Positions 36,732 through 47,006 of a DNA stretch of 64,000 nt are shown one piece after another; positions within the stretch are counted from its first letter, which is position 1, and every line of letters begins with the position of its first letter. The notes below the pieces were generated by a model. The model was not told the origin of the DNA. It saw only the letters and a list, made by a program, of their open reading frames with translations, and did not search any database. This stretch comes from Candidatus Poribacteria bacterium (GTDB lineage Bacteria; Poribacteria; WGA-4E; PCPOR2b). The stretch covers positions 354,644 through 418,643 of the forward strand of contig JAPPKS010000027.1 of assembly GCA_028819845.1 (NCBI GenBank). Direction: 5' to 3'. The position numbers and the translations under genes were made by a program.

Positions 36732-38012
36732 ATGTTGAACCTCAGCCATCAGAATATCCCCGTAGTAATCATTGGAGGCGGCATTCACGGCGTATCAATC
36801 GCACAACGGTTAATTCGAGATTTTGCGAGACACCAGATTTTTGGAACCGAAGCGGTGAAATATCTCGCGATTCTAGATCGTTATCCGCATCCCTTGACGG
36901 CATGGCAGAGAAAAACTCAGAAGCAGGGCATGAAATTCTTGAGATCTCCTGCTGTGCACCATGTCGGAATGGATGCGCTAGGAATCGTAGAGCACGCGAG
37001 AATCCACCAGCGCACCAATGAACTTTCCCCACCGTACTCGCAGCCTTCCACGAGTCTCTTTCTTGATTTTTGCCATCAAGAAATTGAACAACAACGGATT
37101 AGTTCGTTCTATTACCAATTTGATGTCGCCGAATTGCGATGGGATAAGGGCAGCGGCCGGTATCCGTTCAGAATAATCTCGCAGCGAAATGAAGGGTTTC
37201 GCGCGCGTTGCGTTATTTTGGCTGTGGGTTCTGACGATTGCCCGTTCGTACCGCCGGAATTCGTGCGCTGGCGAAATCGGTTTCCGGAGCGTGTATTGCA
37301 TTCGGGGGATTTCGATCTTCAGGATTTCGGACAGCGTCGCGGCCATGCGCCGCATTCTAAGGAAACGCGAAAAGTCGTCATAATCGGCGGCGGATTAACG
37401 GCTGGCACCCTTGGAAAATCCCTCGTTGAACAGGGCGCACAGGTAGTGTCCATTTTGCGAAGCCCGCTGAAAATTCAACAATTTGACTTTCAGCCTTCCT
37501 GGTTGGGGCCGAAAACAATTGAGGCGTTCAACAATGAACCCGATTGGGAGAAACGGTGGGAAGCCATCCAACAGGCAAGGGGCGAGGGAAGTGTTACGCC
37601 GGACATTGCGGAAACGTTGGAGCAATATGCCGCAACGAACAAAAAATTCCAACACTGTATCGGCGCCGAAGTGCTTGAAATCGACAAAACCAGCCGGCTG
37701 AATCAATTACAGGTAACCACCACACAGCGAACCATTGACGCGGTTGACACAATTATCCTCGCAACGGGGTATCGGTTCAATCTTCGCAAATACGCATTTC
37801 TATCAAATCTAATCGAACAACACGACGTAACAACCGTGAGCGGATTGCCGGTACTCGATGAAAAACTGCAACTGACCCCCGTTGAGAGTCTTTTTGGGTC
37901 GGGGGTAATTGCGCAGCTTCAACTTGGTCCTGCGGCCGGAAATATCGCCGGTGCAGCCCTAGCATATGATCGATTTCAGGAAAGCGTGATGAGAGCAATT
38001 ACCGTTCTCTAA
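36732..38012 (+). CDS. FAD/NAD(P)-binding oxidoreductase
   Basis: The 426-residue protein has an N-terminal FAD-binding motif VVIIGGGIHGVSIAQRL, a second dinucleotide fold KVVIIGGGLTAGTLGKSL in the middle and a C-terminal TIILATGYRF motif that is typical of flavin monooxygenases and N-hydroxylases. Layout resembles lysine/ornithine N-monooxygenase-like flavoproteins. Substrate unknown. I chose ATG 36732, since the eleven residues before it look random. It follows topA by 146 bases; the short repeat TAGCTGACGCAC sits in the gap. Confidence 0.85.
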   Translation: MLNLSHQNIPVVIIGGGIHGVSIAQRLIRDFARHQIFGTEAVKYLAILDRYPHPLTAWQRKTQKQGMKFLRSPAVHHVGMDALGIVEHARIHQRTNELSPPYSQPSTSLFLDFCHQEIEQQRISSFYYQFDVAELRWDKGSGRYPFRIISQRNEGFRARCVILAVGSDDCPFVPPEFVRWRNRFPERVLHSGDFDLQDFGQRRGHAPHSKETRKVVIIGGGLTAGTLGKSLVEQGAQVVSILRSPLKIQQFDFQPSWLGPKTIEAFNNEPDWEKRWEAIQQARGEGSVTPDIAETLEQYAATNKKFQHCIGAEVLEIDKTSRLNQLQVTTTQRTIDAVDTIILATGYRFNLRKYAFLSNLIEQHDVTTVSGLPVLDEKLQLTPVESLFGSGVIAQLQLGPAAGNIAGAALAYDRFQESVMRAITVL

Positions 38013-38135
38013 TGACGGATTAAACCCGTGGCGAACAATCTGAGTTCGGCGGTGAAGCGGCACTTGCTCATTTTCACCTGAATCCCCGCTTAATCAACTC
38101 CTAGTTCACTTCCCTGAATTCCCGATTACCTGCCC

Positions 38136-39386
38136 TCAATCTTGAGTTTTCTCGACTTTCTGATACTGCGTTGTTAAGTTTGATACAATACCGGACCAGA
38201 TGGTTACCGAAATTATAGCTGTCAAGGAAAACGCCGATGCGGGCAGACGTGTTAGGGCGATTACGAATGCGCTACCGCTTTTTGCGGATCGATAGCCAAA
38301 AGAATCGATAATCTGCTTTGCTCGGTATCGGGCATCGAACGGCAAAGGGATGTAAAAAATCTCTTTGGCGGCGCGGAATATTGAGTAATCAAGCCCTTTG
38401 AATACTAAAAACGCCGCAGCGCTAATCCACAGCGACGGTGAGGCAGTGAGAACACTGCAGGTGAGGAGATGTATTATCGGAATGGCAAGGTGCACGATGC
38501 GAATTGGGACAAATCTCAGCAATAATGGCGTCGCCGCAAATTGGAGAGTCGCGGCGACGGCGCCAAGCGTGCCGTAAAAATTTCCGATGAACGCGGTTCT
38601 CTCGTCTATTTCCGGTATTTCAAATTCAATCAAGCCTTTAAATCGAAGGTCCAACACGGTTGAAACTATCTGCGTGGTTATGACCAACAAACCGATGAAC
38701 AAGAGATATCGGGATTGAAATAACACCCGCAGCCCGGTGTGTCCAAGTTTTCCGCCGCGCTCAGCTTCAGATGGCTGCGGCGTACCAGCGAAAGCGTAAG
38801 CCGCAGCCGAACATGCTGCGGCTGGCAGCAGTGACACCGCCGTGAAAATTAGCAGCGTGGCTGAACCCAACCGGCCCGCCAAATGTCCGGCGAGGAATCC
38901 CCCCGCGACCGATCCCAATGATGCCAGACCGCAGAAGGGACCGTTGATGCGGCGTGCCTGGATAGGACTGAGTGTACTGTTGACGAATGCCCAGTATTGT
39001 TCGATAATGAGAACGATGTAAGCCTCTCGAAAGACATAGATGATTGCTGTGGCGATAGGAAAGCCTTTCAAAATCAGACCATAGGCAGATAAAATCATTA
39101 CTCCCGAAAGCAGCGATGTCACAAGGAGCGCGCGGTTTGCGCCGACCCACGAAAGGAGTCGGCCGTAAAGGAAAATCATTAGGTAAACGCCGGGAAACAC
39201 AGCAGCCATGACCCATGGCAGGTTTTCAGCGCCGTATGCACCGATAAACAGCGAGTCTGAGACAGCTCGGATACATTCGTATCCGCAAAGCAAGAAACTG
39301 GCAGCGGCGGCTATTGCGAATGCGGCGAATAGGATTTGACGAGGAAATATCGATTGCATCTTAAAATTATTAGCGTGCATTGCCAA
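38136..39386 (-). CDS. Polytopic transporter, NTT/MFS-like
   Basis: The 416-residue protein has about 12 membrane helices. The segment FRAAKEIFYIPLPFDARYRAKQIIDSFGYRSAKSGSA resembles, in shorter pieces such as RAAKEIFYIPL and IDSFGYR, the ATP/ADP translocase-like (TLC/Npt) group that is distantly related to MFS and common in FCB bacteria as an uncharacterised transporter. I cannot say which solute it carries. It is divergent from coaBC with a 224-base gap that should hold both promoters. Confidence 0.83.
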   Translation of the reverse strand: MAMHANNFKMQSIFPRQILFAAFAIAAAASFLLCGYECIRAVSDSLFIGAYGAENLPWVMAAVFPGVYLMIFLYGRLLSWVGANRALLVTSLLSGVMILSAYGLILKGFPIATAIIYVFREAYIVLIIEQYWAFVNSTLSPIQARRINGPFCGLASLGSVAGGFLAGHLAGRLGSATLLIFTAVSLLPAAACSAAAYAFAGTPQPSEAERGGKLGHTGLRVLFQSRYLLFIGLLVITTQIVSTVLDLRFKGLIEFEIPEIDERTAFIGNFYGTLGAVAATLQFAATPLLLRFVPIRIVHLAIPIIHLLTCSVLTASPSLWISAAAFLVFKGLDYSIFRAAKEIFYIPLPFDARYRAKQIIDSFGYRSAKSGSAFVIALTRLPASAFSLTAIISVTIWSGIVSNLTTQYQKVEKTQD

Positions 39387-39610
39387 GAATTTAAGCGTTA
39401 AAATAAAAATTTCCTATTGCGATGGCTGTGGATGCCGTGCCGATAAACTCGGTTAGGATTTGTCTAGTGTTGAAGACATGTAAAAAGGTCGAAAACGGTC
39501 AATGGTCATTACGAACGGATCGTACGCAACACAATGTAGACATGAAACTCAGAATACTGTAAAATATTCAGAAACGAGATGAAAATTGAGATTCTAAAGG
39601 CGGTGGCCAT

Positions 39611-40801
39611 ATGGAATTGAAAAAGCGGCGAATCATCTTAGGAGTCACTGGCAGTATCGCTATCCATAAATCTGTCGATTTGGCGAGTCAGTTGGTGAAA
39701 CACGGCGCTTCCGTTCATGTGGTTATGACAGAAAATGCCACCCGCTTGGTGCAACCACTGCAATTTCAGGTCATCTCCCGCAACCCCGTGATGTTAAATC
39801 TATTCAACGCCGAATCGGATTGGAAACCTGCCCACATCGATCTCGCAGATCAGGCAGATTTGCTGGTGATTGCGCCCGCGACCGCAAATGTGATTGGGAA
39901 AATGGCAAATGGCATCGCGGACGATGTCCTCTCAACCGTCGCCATCTCTGTCCACTGTCCCGTTTTGATTGCCCCAGCGATGGAAGATCACATGTACCAA
40001 AACCCTTTCGTGCAAGCAAACATGACGCGTCTGAGAGATCACGATGTTGAATTTGTTGAACCTGTCATCGGAGATCTCGCCTCTGGACGTCAGGGGATCG
40101 GGCGTTTGAACACGGTTGAAGTGATTCTAGAACGTATTACACGGCGATTGTCCCGCAAAATAGATCTGATTGACAAGAAAGTTGTTGTCACGGCGGGACC
40201 GACGCGGGAATATCTCGACCCGGTTCGTTACATCAGCAATCGTTCCAGCGGCAAAATGGGTTATGCGGTAGCTGAAGCAGCGTATCGCCGCGGCGCAGAA
40301 GTTGTTCTAATCAGCGGCCCAACAGCGGTGCCTCCCCCCACCGGTATTGATTGCCGTTATGTCGAAACTGCGATGGAGATGCACGAAGCAGTTCTTGCAG
40401 TTTTCGATCAGGCAGATATTGTCATAATGACGGCCGCAGTTGCAGATTACCGTCCCGAAACCGTCTCTTCCCATAAAATCAAGAAAAAAGCCGATCAATT
40501 TACGTTTCCGCTCGTAAAAAACCCTGATATAGCGCTGGAGCTCGGTAGGCGGAAATCACGTCAGATTCTTGTAGGGTTTGCGGCTGAAACGGACGATATC
40601 TTGAGTCATGCACGGCAAAAGTTAGCCGATAAGAATTTGGATTTGATTGTAGCAAACAACATATTGGAAAAAGGCGCAGGGTTTGAAGGCGATACAAACG
40701 TTGTGACTCTTTTGAATCGTGACGGCTCACATGAACAGCTTCCCCTGCTGTCCAAGCGAGAAATCGCAGAAATAATTTTTGACCGCGCCGCGACGAAATG
40801 A
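39611..40801 (+). CDS. coaBC: Bifunctional CoaBC (PPC decarboxylase / PPC synthetase)
   Basis: The 396-residue protein has a flavin-type decarboxylase domain (about 1-185, GVTGSIAIHKS, AHIDLAD with the catalytic histidine, PATANVIGKMANGIADD) and a ligase domain (about 188-396, TAGPTREYLDPVRYISNRSSGKMG, AAVADY, KIKKK). It makes 4-phosphopantetheine in CoA synthesis. Two changes from the E. coli form are seen: PAMED in place of PAMN and LASG in place of the active-site LACG. I recall related PAMD/LASG variants in Bacteroidetes-type CoaBC, so it is probably active. A GGCGGTGGCC stretch precedes the ATG. Confidence 0.95.
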   Translation: MELKKRRIILGVTGSIAIHKSVDLASQLVKHGASVHVVMTENATRLVQPLQFQVISRNPVMLNLFNAESDWKPAHIDLADQADLLVIAPATANVIGKMANGIADDVLSTVAISVHCPVLIAPAMEDHMYQNPFVQANMTRLRDHDVEFVEPVIGDLASGRQGIGRLNTVEVILERITRRLSRKIDLIDKKVVVTAGPTREYLDPVRYISNRSSGKMGYAVAEAAYRRGAEVVLISGPTAVPPPTGIDCRYVETAMEMHEAVLAVFDQADIVIMTAAVADYRPETVSSHKIKKKADQFTFPLVKNPDIALELGRRKSRQILVGFAAETDDILSHARQKLADKNLDLIVANNILEKGAGFEGDTNVVTLLNRDGSHEQLPLLSKREIAEIIFDRAATK

Positions 40802-40882
40802 AGGTTGGGTTAAATGAATTACCTGCCAAATCGTTGAATTCTTACACCTTGCTCGCCGCGCTTAAACAGTTCCCCCACCGCA

Positions 40883-43003
40883 TCAGAACTTGGTCAAAAT
40901 CAAATTGCCGTACTTGTCCATTTCGGCTTGGTAGCCAGGGTGGATGACCGTGGTAGAATCAATCTCCTCAACTATCGCAGGTCCGATTAAGACAACTCCG
41001 GCGCCCAACCGGTACCGATTATAGATGGGGCAATCAACATAGCCGTTCTTCTCTGCGAAGTACACCGACCGAATCGCTTTGTGAGCTTTTCCTATGTCCG
41101 GATCACGGCCATCCAACTCTCGCTGGCGAGGCTTGGTGATATGACCGACCGCAGTAAGCCGGAGGTTGACAAGCTCGACCGGTTCGTCCGGGGCATTGTA
41201 ACCGTATGCGCGGTCGTGCGCTAGATTGAACGCCTCCAATGCCCGGCGAATTTCGGATTCGCACAGAGGGGATGGTGTGCATTCGCCTTGACCTTCTGAC
41301 AACGTTACAGTCAGTTCATAACTCTGTCCGACGTAGCGCATATCTACTTTGCGGTCGAAGGAGATGTCTTCTTGAGCCATTCCCTCGCGCTCAAGGGTCT
41401 TCCGTCCTGTTTCGGTGAGTGATTCGAAAGTTTTCTCCAATTCCATTAGGTCGAGTTGGTCGACACGCTGTATGAGTGTTTTGGTACATTCGTGTTTGAG
41501 GTCAGTCACCAAAAGCCCCATGGCGGATGTAGTCCCGGGGCTTATTGGAATGATGACAGCGCGTGCTTCAATCTCATCCGCCAAGCGGTTGGCGTGCAAC
41601 GGTCCGGCACCGCCAAATGCCATTAATACAAATTCTCTGGGGTCATAACCGCGCTGTACAGAAACGAGGCGCAGTGCGTTCACCATGGCTGCATTCGCAA
41701 TTTCGACGATCCCGTGAGCGGCATTGACGACTTCCATTCCCAACGGCTTGGCGCAGGTTTCCTCAATTGCCCGCCATGCCGCATCAATATTGAGTTTAAT
41801 CTCGCCACCCAAGAAGTAGCTCGGATTCAGCCGTCCCAACACCAAATTGGCATCCGTAATGGTAGGCGCTGCACCACCTTTTTCGTAGCAGGCTGGACCA
41901 GGATCAGCGCCCGCGCTTTGAGGGCCAACACGCAGAACACCGCCGGAGTCCACCCAAGCGATTGAGCCGCCGCCCGCGCCGATTTCGACGAGGTCGATAA
42001 CGGGGGTGCGTATGGGATATCCCCCGCCGGCGTTGGCGCCCAAACCCGACCGGGCTGTTGCACCGACCTCATATTCCTTGGTTATTCGCGGCGTTCCACT
42101 CTCAATCAGGCCAGCTTTTGCAGTGGTGCCCCCCATGTCAAAGGAGATTACATCTTCATATCCAAGTGCAGTCCCCAGGTGAGTTGCCGCGATGACACCC
42201 GCCGCGGGGCCTGATTCCACCATGAAGACCGGTTTTTTGCTTGCTGCCGAGAAGGTGAAAACCCCGCCGCTGCTCTGCATGACGAGCAATGCAGCGTTTA
42301 ACCCCTCGTTAACCAATTGTGTTTCAATACGCTGTAGATACTGCGCCACGATCGGGCGAATGCAAACGTTGATGACGGTTGTGCTGGCTCTAAAATACTC
42401 CCGAAATTCTGGGGCGACATCGGAGGACAAAGACACGACCGCGTTGGGTACAATTTCACTCAGAATCTTCCCCGCCCGAGTTTCATGAATTGGATTGACG
42501 TAGGCGTGAAGGAAGCAGACCGCAATAGCTTCGACGCCGTCTTTTCGTAACCGCTCTGCCGCCTGTGTCACAGCGTTTTCATCAAGTGGGGTGAGTATGT
42601 TTCCGTGCGCGTCGAGCCGCTCTGGCACACCGAAGCAGAGGCGGCGAGGCACTAGCGGACGTGGTTTTTCGAACTGCAAATCGTAGAGTGACGGACGAAT
42701 CTGGCGCTGAATTTCTAATAGGTCTCGAAAACCGTCAGTCGTAATAAAACCTGTGCGGGCAACCTTTCCCTCAATTACGGCATTCGTCGCTACGGTGGTG
42801 CCGTGAACGACAAGCCGTACCTCGTCCGGCGATATATCAGCCTCGCGCAGCATGCGATGGGCGGCATCCATGAATCCTCGCGCAGGGTCTTGGGGCGTCG
42901 ATGGCACCTTGCCGACGTGGATTTCACCGGTGCCTTCGTTAATCAGGATGGCATCCGTGAATGTGCCGCCGATATCCACGCCGAGACGGTATCTGGAAGT
43001 CAC
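40883..43003 (-). CDS. hyuA: Hydantoinase A/oxoprolinase family protein
   Basis: This ASKHA-fold enzyme of about 706 residues begins YRLGVDIGGTFTDAI, has the internal phosphate motifs VISFDMGGTTAK and AFGGAGPLHA and the Hydant_A domain throughout. With the HyuB partner upstream it probably hydrolyses a cyclic amide such as a hydantoin or 5-oxoproline using ATP, in the cytosol. I chose GTG 43003 because GAGG lies eight bases upstream and the family N terminus is then normal; an ATG at 43039 is in frame. The distance to the hyuB stop is 70 bases. Confidence 0.94.
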   Translation of the reverse strand: MTSRYRLGVDIGGTFTDAILINEGTGEIHVGKVPSTPQDPARGFMDAAHRMLREADISPDEVRLVVHGTTVATNAVIEGKVARTGFITTDGFRDLLEIQRQIRPSLYDLQFEKPRPLVPRRLCFGVPERLDAHGNILTPLDENAVTQAAERLRKDGVEAIAVCFLHAYVNPIHETRAGKILSEIVPNAVVSLSSDVAPEFREYFRASTTVINVCIRPIVAQYLQRIETQLVNEGLNAALLVMQSSGGVFTFSAASKKPVFMVESGPAAGVIAATHLGTALGYEDVISFDMGGTTAKAGLIESGTPRITKEYEVGATARSGLGANAGGGYPIRTPVIDLVEIGAGGGSIAWVDSGGVLRVGPQSAGADPGPACYEKGGAAPTITDANLVLGRLNPSYFLGGEIKLNIDAAWRAIEETCAKPLGMEVVNAAHGIVEIANAAMVNALRLVSVQRGYDPREFVLMAFGGAGPLHANRLADEIEARAVIIPISPGTTSAMGLLVTDLKHECTKTLIQRVDQLDLMELEKTFESLTETGRKTLEREGMAQEDISFDRKVDMRYVGQSYELTVTLSEGQGECTPSPLCESEIRRALEAFNLAHDRAYGYNAPDEPVELVNLRLTAVGHITKPRQRELDGRDPDIGKAHKAIRSVYFAEKNGYVDCPIYNRYRLGAGVVLIGPAIVEEIDSTTVIHPGYQAEMDKYGNLILTKF

Positions 43004-43073
43004 CCACTGTACCTCAATATTCTGCGATTGGCTGAGCAATCACAAAGTAGCATTTCATGTACTGTTTTAATTC

Positions 43074-44870
43074 TCACTTCGCCGCACTATTTGTTTGCTG
43101 GCTTGAGGTATCCGCCTTCTCTGCTGTCCATGTGTCTGTGTCGATGGATACACCATAGATTTTTCTCGCGCGCGCCGGACTAACTTTGCCGTCACGCACG
43201 TCCCGCAGCACCAATTGCGGGTCACGGTCTTCAGGCGGGCCGTAACCGCCGCCGCCACAGGTGCGAAAACTCACCACGTCTCCCGGTTTGAGTTGAACTG
43301 TTACCTTGGAACCGAGTTCGACGGTATCACTATCAGGGTTCAGCATGTAGTTGGCTACCTTTCCCGGCAACCCGCCGAAGAGTCCATGGGGTCCCCACCT
43401 GTCGCGATCTGACAGGATTGTGAACGAGGCTTCATGATCAAAGAAATAGTCTCGCCGCAACCCCAACCCGCCGCGATGTTTGCCTGCCCCATCAGAGTCT
43501 TCGACTAGCTCGTAACGGTTTATGCGAACCGGATAATTTACCTCGGTTTCCTCAATAGGCGCATTTTCCGTGTTCTGACCGTGGCACTGAACCGCGTCAG
43601 GTCCATCGCTCGAAACTCTACCGCCGTAGCCGCCAGCTAGCGTTTCGTAAAAAGCGTAGAGTTCGCCCGTGCGAGGGTGCGCCGCTCCGAAGCCCACCTG
43701 CGCCATCATTGCCTTAGTCCCTGCAGGAATACTGTCGGGGAGAATCGGTGCGATTGCCTTCAGCAGGATGTCGCTGAGCCGTACTTGCGTTTCCCAACCG
43801 CCCACCACTGGCGACGGCGAGGTGCAGTTGACCACCGTTCCCGGCGGAGCCACGATGCGCACCAGACGGTAGAATCCCGCGTTGACCGGAATGTCCGGAT
43901 CGAGGAGGCTTTTGAGCACATAGGCGCACGCGGAATAGGTCTGCGCATACGTGGAATTTACAGGGGCGCGCCTTTGCGGATCCGAGCCGGTCAAATCGAA
44001 AAGTACGCCGTTATCATCAATGACCATTTTCGCCGCGAGGCGCACGGGTTCATCAGTGAAACCATCGTTATCGACATAACCGTCAGCGGCAAAAGTTCCC
44101 TTTGGGAGATTTGCCAAATCGGCGCGAGTTCGGCGTTCGGTGTATGCAAGCAGTTCATCAACGTTCAAAGCTACTTTATGTGCGCCCATGCGTTCCAGAA
44201 GCGCGTTCAGCCGGCGCACACCGGTGTTATTTGCCGCTATCTGTGCGCGAAAATCTCCCGCGGTCTCATGCTTGGAACGAATCTGGCCTAGCACTAGCCG
44301 AAAAATGTCCTGCACAATTTCTCCCCGCCGTACTAGCTTCACCGGAGGGATGATAATCCCCTCTTGATAGACCTCGCGGAATGCGCCTATGCTCGCGGGC
44401 GCGCCGCCGCCCACGTCTACATGATGCGCTAGATTCGCAACGTAACCGAAGAGTTCTAGCGTTTGTTCCCGATGCTCTTCGGTGTTTTTAGCGCCATTAC
44501 GTTCAGAATTGTCAGGACATACAGATCGGGAGGCGCCGTGATACACTGGGGAGATAAGCGTGATATCGTTCAGGTGAACGCCGCCGAGGTAAGGGTGATT
44601 GGAGAGAATCGCATCCCCCGGTTCGAGGTTCTCTGGGCCATACTCCCGGACAACTCTCGGCACGAATTCGGTTAGCGATCCTAGGTGAACCGGTTGCGTG
44701 AATGCTTGGGCAACGGGTTGCAGTTGGCGGTCAAAGAAAGCGCAGGAGAAATCGGCTCTGGTCTTGATGTTGGTGGAATACGCACTGCGCCGCAGCGCAA
44801 TCGCCATCTCTTCGGTCGCCTCCACGAGCGCATTGCGGATGACTTCAAATTGGATTGGATCCGATTGCAA
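43074..44870 (-). CDS. hyuB: Hydantoinase B/oxoprolinase family protein
   Basis: The 598-residue protein is a full-length Hydant_B subunit: DPIQFEVIRNALVEATEEM at the start (shown in part), KTRADFSCAFFD, GDAILSNHPYLGG, GSDPQRRAPVNSTYAQT and a glycine-rich end with TCGGGGYGPPEDR. It pairs with HyuA to open cyclic amides. A polar insert near residue 115 (rich in Asn, Glu and Arg) is not usual. The C terminus is extended by about 20 polar residues. The two genes form one transcript. Confidence 0.94.
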   Translation of the reverse strand: MQSDPIQFEVIRNALVEATEEMAIALRRSAYSTNIKTRADFSCAFFDRQLQPVAQAFTQPVHLGSLTEFVPRVVREYGPENLEPGDAILSNHPYLGGVHLNDITLISPVYHGASRSVCPDNSERNGAKNTEEHREQTLELFGYVANLAHHVDVGGGAPASIGAFREVYQEGIIIPPVKLVRRGEIVQDIFRLVLGQIRSKHETAGDFRAQIAANNTGVRRLNALLERMGAHKVALNVDELLAYTERRTRADLANLPKGTFAADGYVDNDGFTDEPVRLAAKMVIDDNGVLFDLTGSDPQRRAPVNSTYAQTYSACAYVLKSLLDPDIPVNAGFYRLVRIVAPPGTVVNCTSPSPVVGGWETQVRLSDILLKAIAPILPDSIPAGTKAMMAQVGFGAAHPRTGELYAFYETLAGGYGGRVSSDGPDAVQCHGQNTENAPIEETEVNYPVRINRYELVEDSDGAGKHRGGLGLRRDYFFDHEASFTILSDRDRWGPHGLFGGLPGKVANYMLNPDSDTVELGSKVTVQLKPGDVVSFRTCGGGGYGPPEDRDPQLVLRDVRDGKVSPARARKIYGVSIDTDTWTAEKADTSSQQTNSAAK

Positions 44871-44966
44871 ATTTAGCCCCTATTCGTATGTGCAACTGCT
44901 GTGGCGAACCGACCAGCGGATATTTTCTACTCTATTGAGATGAGTCAACTATATCCGACAAGGCGA

Positions 44967-46913
44967 TCATTCGAATAATTGGTGTGGCATGCTCTCCGTT
45001 GATGCCACATTCCAGAGCAGAATAGTTCCGTCGTAACTTGCACTGGCAATTGTGTTCCCATCTGGTGAGTACGCTACGGAAGTGACCGAACCCGTATGCC
45101 CTTTAAGAGTACGCTTATGTCTTCCAGTTGTGGTATTCCACAACCGAATAGTCCTGTCCAAACTTCCGCTGGCGAGGGAATTTCCGTCCGGCGAGAAAGC
45201 GACAGATTTAATCAGATTTTTATGTCCTATAAGCGTGAGCAGATTTGCGCCTGTCTTGGTAGCCCACAACCGAATGGTGTCGTCTTCACTGCCGCTGGCG
45301 AAGGTTCTCCCGTCCGGGGAGAACACAACAGATTCAACACCGTCCGTGTGTTTATCTATGGTACGTTTATGTTTCCCGGTTTCGACATCCCAAATCCGAA
45401 TGGTCTTGTCCTCACTTCCACTAGCGAGGGTATTCCCGTCTGGGGAGAATGCAACTGACATGATATCGCGCTTATGCCCTTGAAGAATATGATTTTGCTC
45501 CCCTGTTTTCGTATTCCACAACCGAATGGTTTTGTCCTTGCTTCCACTGGCGAGGGTGTTCCCATCTGGGGAGAAGGTGACAGTGTAGACCAAATTCGCA
45601 TGACCCTCAAGGGAACTCCTGGCATCGCCTGATTCCGCATTCCATAACGGAATTATACTGTCTGTACTCCCGGCGGCGAGGGCACTTCCGTCCGGGGAGA
45701 ATGCTATGGAATATGCTCCTTTCGTTCCCTCAATTTTATTGACTTCGCGTCCGGTAGCGGCATCCCACATTTGAACTCTATAACTGGCGCTCGCGAGGGT
45801 GTCTCCGTTCGGAGAGAAAGCGACGGAACTTGCCCCCATCTCATGCCCTTCTAGCATCTGCTTGAATTTGCCCGTCGTGACATCCATCAATTGAATTGGA
45901 ATGTATTTATGCCCGATTGCGAGCGTGTTCCCATCTGGGGAATATGCAATGGCATTGCACGAAACAGTATGGGTGTGCTTGATTTCTCCTGTGTGCGCAT
46001 CCCACAACCGAATTTCCGCGCCTCCACTGACAAGGGTACGAGCGTCCGGGGAATATGCTATGGATTGAATCTCATTTGCATGACCACTCAATGACCGCTT
46101 TATGTGCTGCCATAGTTGAGCAAAAGTTTGTATGTTCCGGCGAAAAGTTTTCTTGCGCTTACCTGTCACGGCGTTCCACAAGCGAACTGTTCCGTCCTCG
46201 CTACCGCTAGCGAGGGTACTTCCATCCGGGGAGTACGCGACCGATTTGACCTGATCGGTATGTCCCTTTAACGTCCGCTTGTTTTCCCCGGTTACGGTAT
46301 CCCATATGTGAATCTTCTTATCGTAACCGCCGCTAGCGAGGGTGTTGCCATCTGGGGAAAACGCTAGGGCGTAAACGTCGTATTTGTGCGCTTCAAGGGT
46401 ATGTTTGACTTCCCCTGTCACGACATCCCATAGTCGAATTTCTCCGAAACCCCCACTAGCGAGAGTATTTGCATCCGGAGAGAACGCAACGGCATTGGTA
46501 TCAAGAATGTGTCCGTCTAGAGTTTGCTTGAGTTTCCCTGTATTAACGTCCCACAACCGTATAGTGCTTCGCACGTTCCCATCGCGGGTATTGTAAATGC
46601 CTCCACTAGCAAGCGTGTTACTATCCGGGGAAAACGCGACAGAACGCTCGCCCTCAAGGTGCCCAGCAAGCAGGGCAATTTCTGCATCAGTATAAGCATC
46701 ATAGAGCCATACCCCAATACTGGTTGCCACAGCAAGCTTGGTGCCGTCTGGCGAATACTCAAGGTCGTATGTTCTACCCTTGCCGATGCGCATTATGGCG
46801 CCATCGGGCAAGTTCCATTGATTGTAGTCTTCTGCAATTAAGGTGGATGGAAACTGCAGAGCCGCACACCAGAGCGAAATACTGAAAAGCAACCTTCTAT
46901 TCATGCTACACAT
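44967..46913 (-). CDS. Exported WD40 protein with 14 repeats (paralogue 1)
   Basis: The 648-residue protein has a signal peptide (MNRRLLFSISLWCAALQ) and 14 WD40 repeats, each with an (A/V)(F/Y)SPDG-type strand and a DxxT/RLWD end, enough for two seven-bladed propellers. A common N-terminal block (YNQWNLPDG, RIGKG, SIGVWLYDA) is shared with the next two genes. It probably acts in the periplasm or on the cell surface as a protein-binding scaffold. No catalytic domain is seen. Unlike its two paralogues it has no lipobox cysteine. Confidence 0.92.
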   Translation of the reverse strand: MCSMNRRLLFSISLWCAALQFPSTLIAEDYNQWNLPDGAIMRIGKGRTYDLEYSPDGTKLAVATSIGVWLYDAYTDAEIALLAGHLEGERSVAFSPDSNTLASGGIYNTRDGNVRSTIRLWDVNTGKLKQTLDGHILDTNAVAFSPDANTLASGGFGEIRLWDVVTGEVKHTLEAHKYDVYALAFSPDGNTLASGGYDKKIHIWDTVTGENKRTLKGHTDQVKSVAYSPDGSTLASGSEDGTVRLWNAVTGKRKKTFRRNIQTFAQLWQHIKRSLSGHANEIQSIAYSPDARTLVSGGAEIRLWDAHTGEIKHTHTVSCNAIAYSPDGNTLAIGHKYIPIQLMDVTTGKFKQMLEGHEMGASSVAFSPNGDTLASASYRVQMWDAATGREVNKIEGTKGAYSIAFSPDGSALAAGSTDSIIPLWNAESGDARSSLEGHANLVYTVTFSPDGNTLASGSKDKTIRLWNTKTGEQNHILQGHKRDIMSVAFSPDGNTLASGSEDKTIRIWDVETGKHKRTIDKHTDGVESVVFSPDGRTFASGSEDDTIRLWATKTGANLLTLIGHKNLIKSVAFSPDGNSLASGSLDRTIRLWNTTTGRHKRTLKGHTGSVTSVAYSPDGNTIASASYDGTILLWNVASTESMPHQLFE

Positions 46914-47006
46914 TCCCTTAATCTGATGGAATGGCGCCCCAATGGAATATCAAAATTTTTGGGGCGGAAACGCCTTAAATATACAAGGTGTGAAGACTTC
47001 ATTTAC

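Noticed and set aside
43677..44291. A 204-codon plus-strand frame.
   Set aside because: It is antisense to hyuB, which has full family motifs over this whole span.
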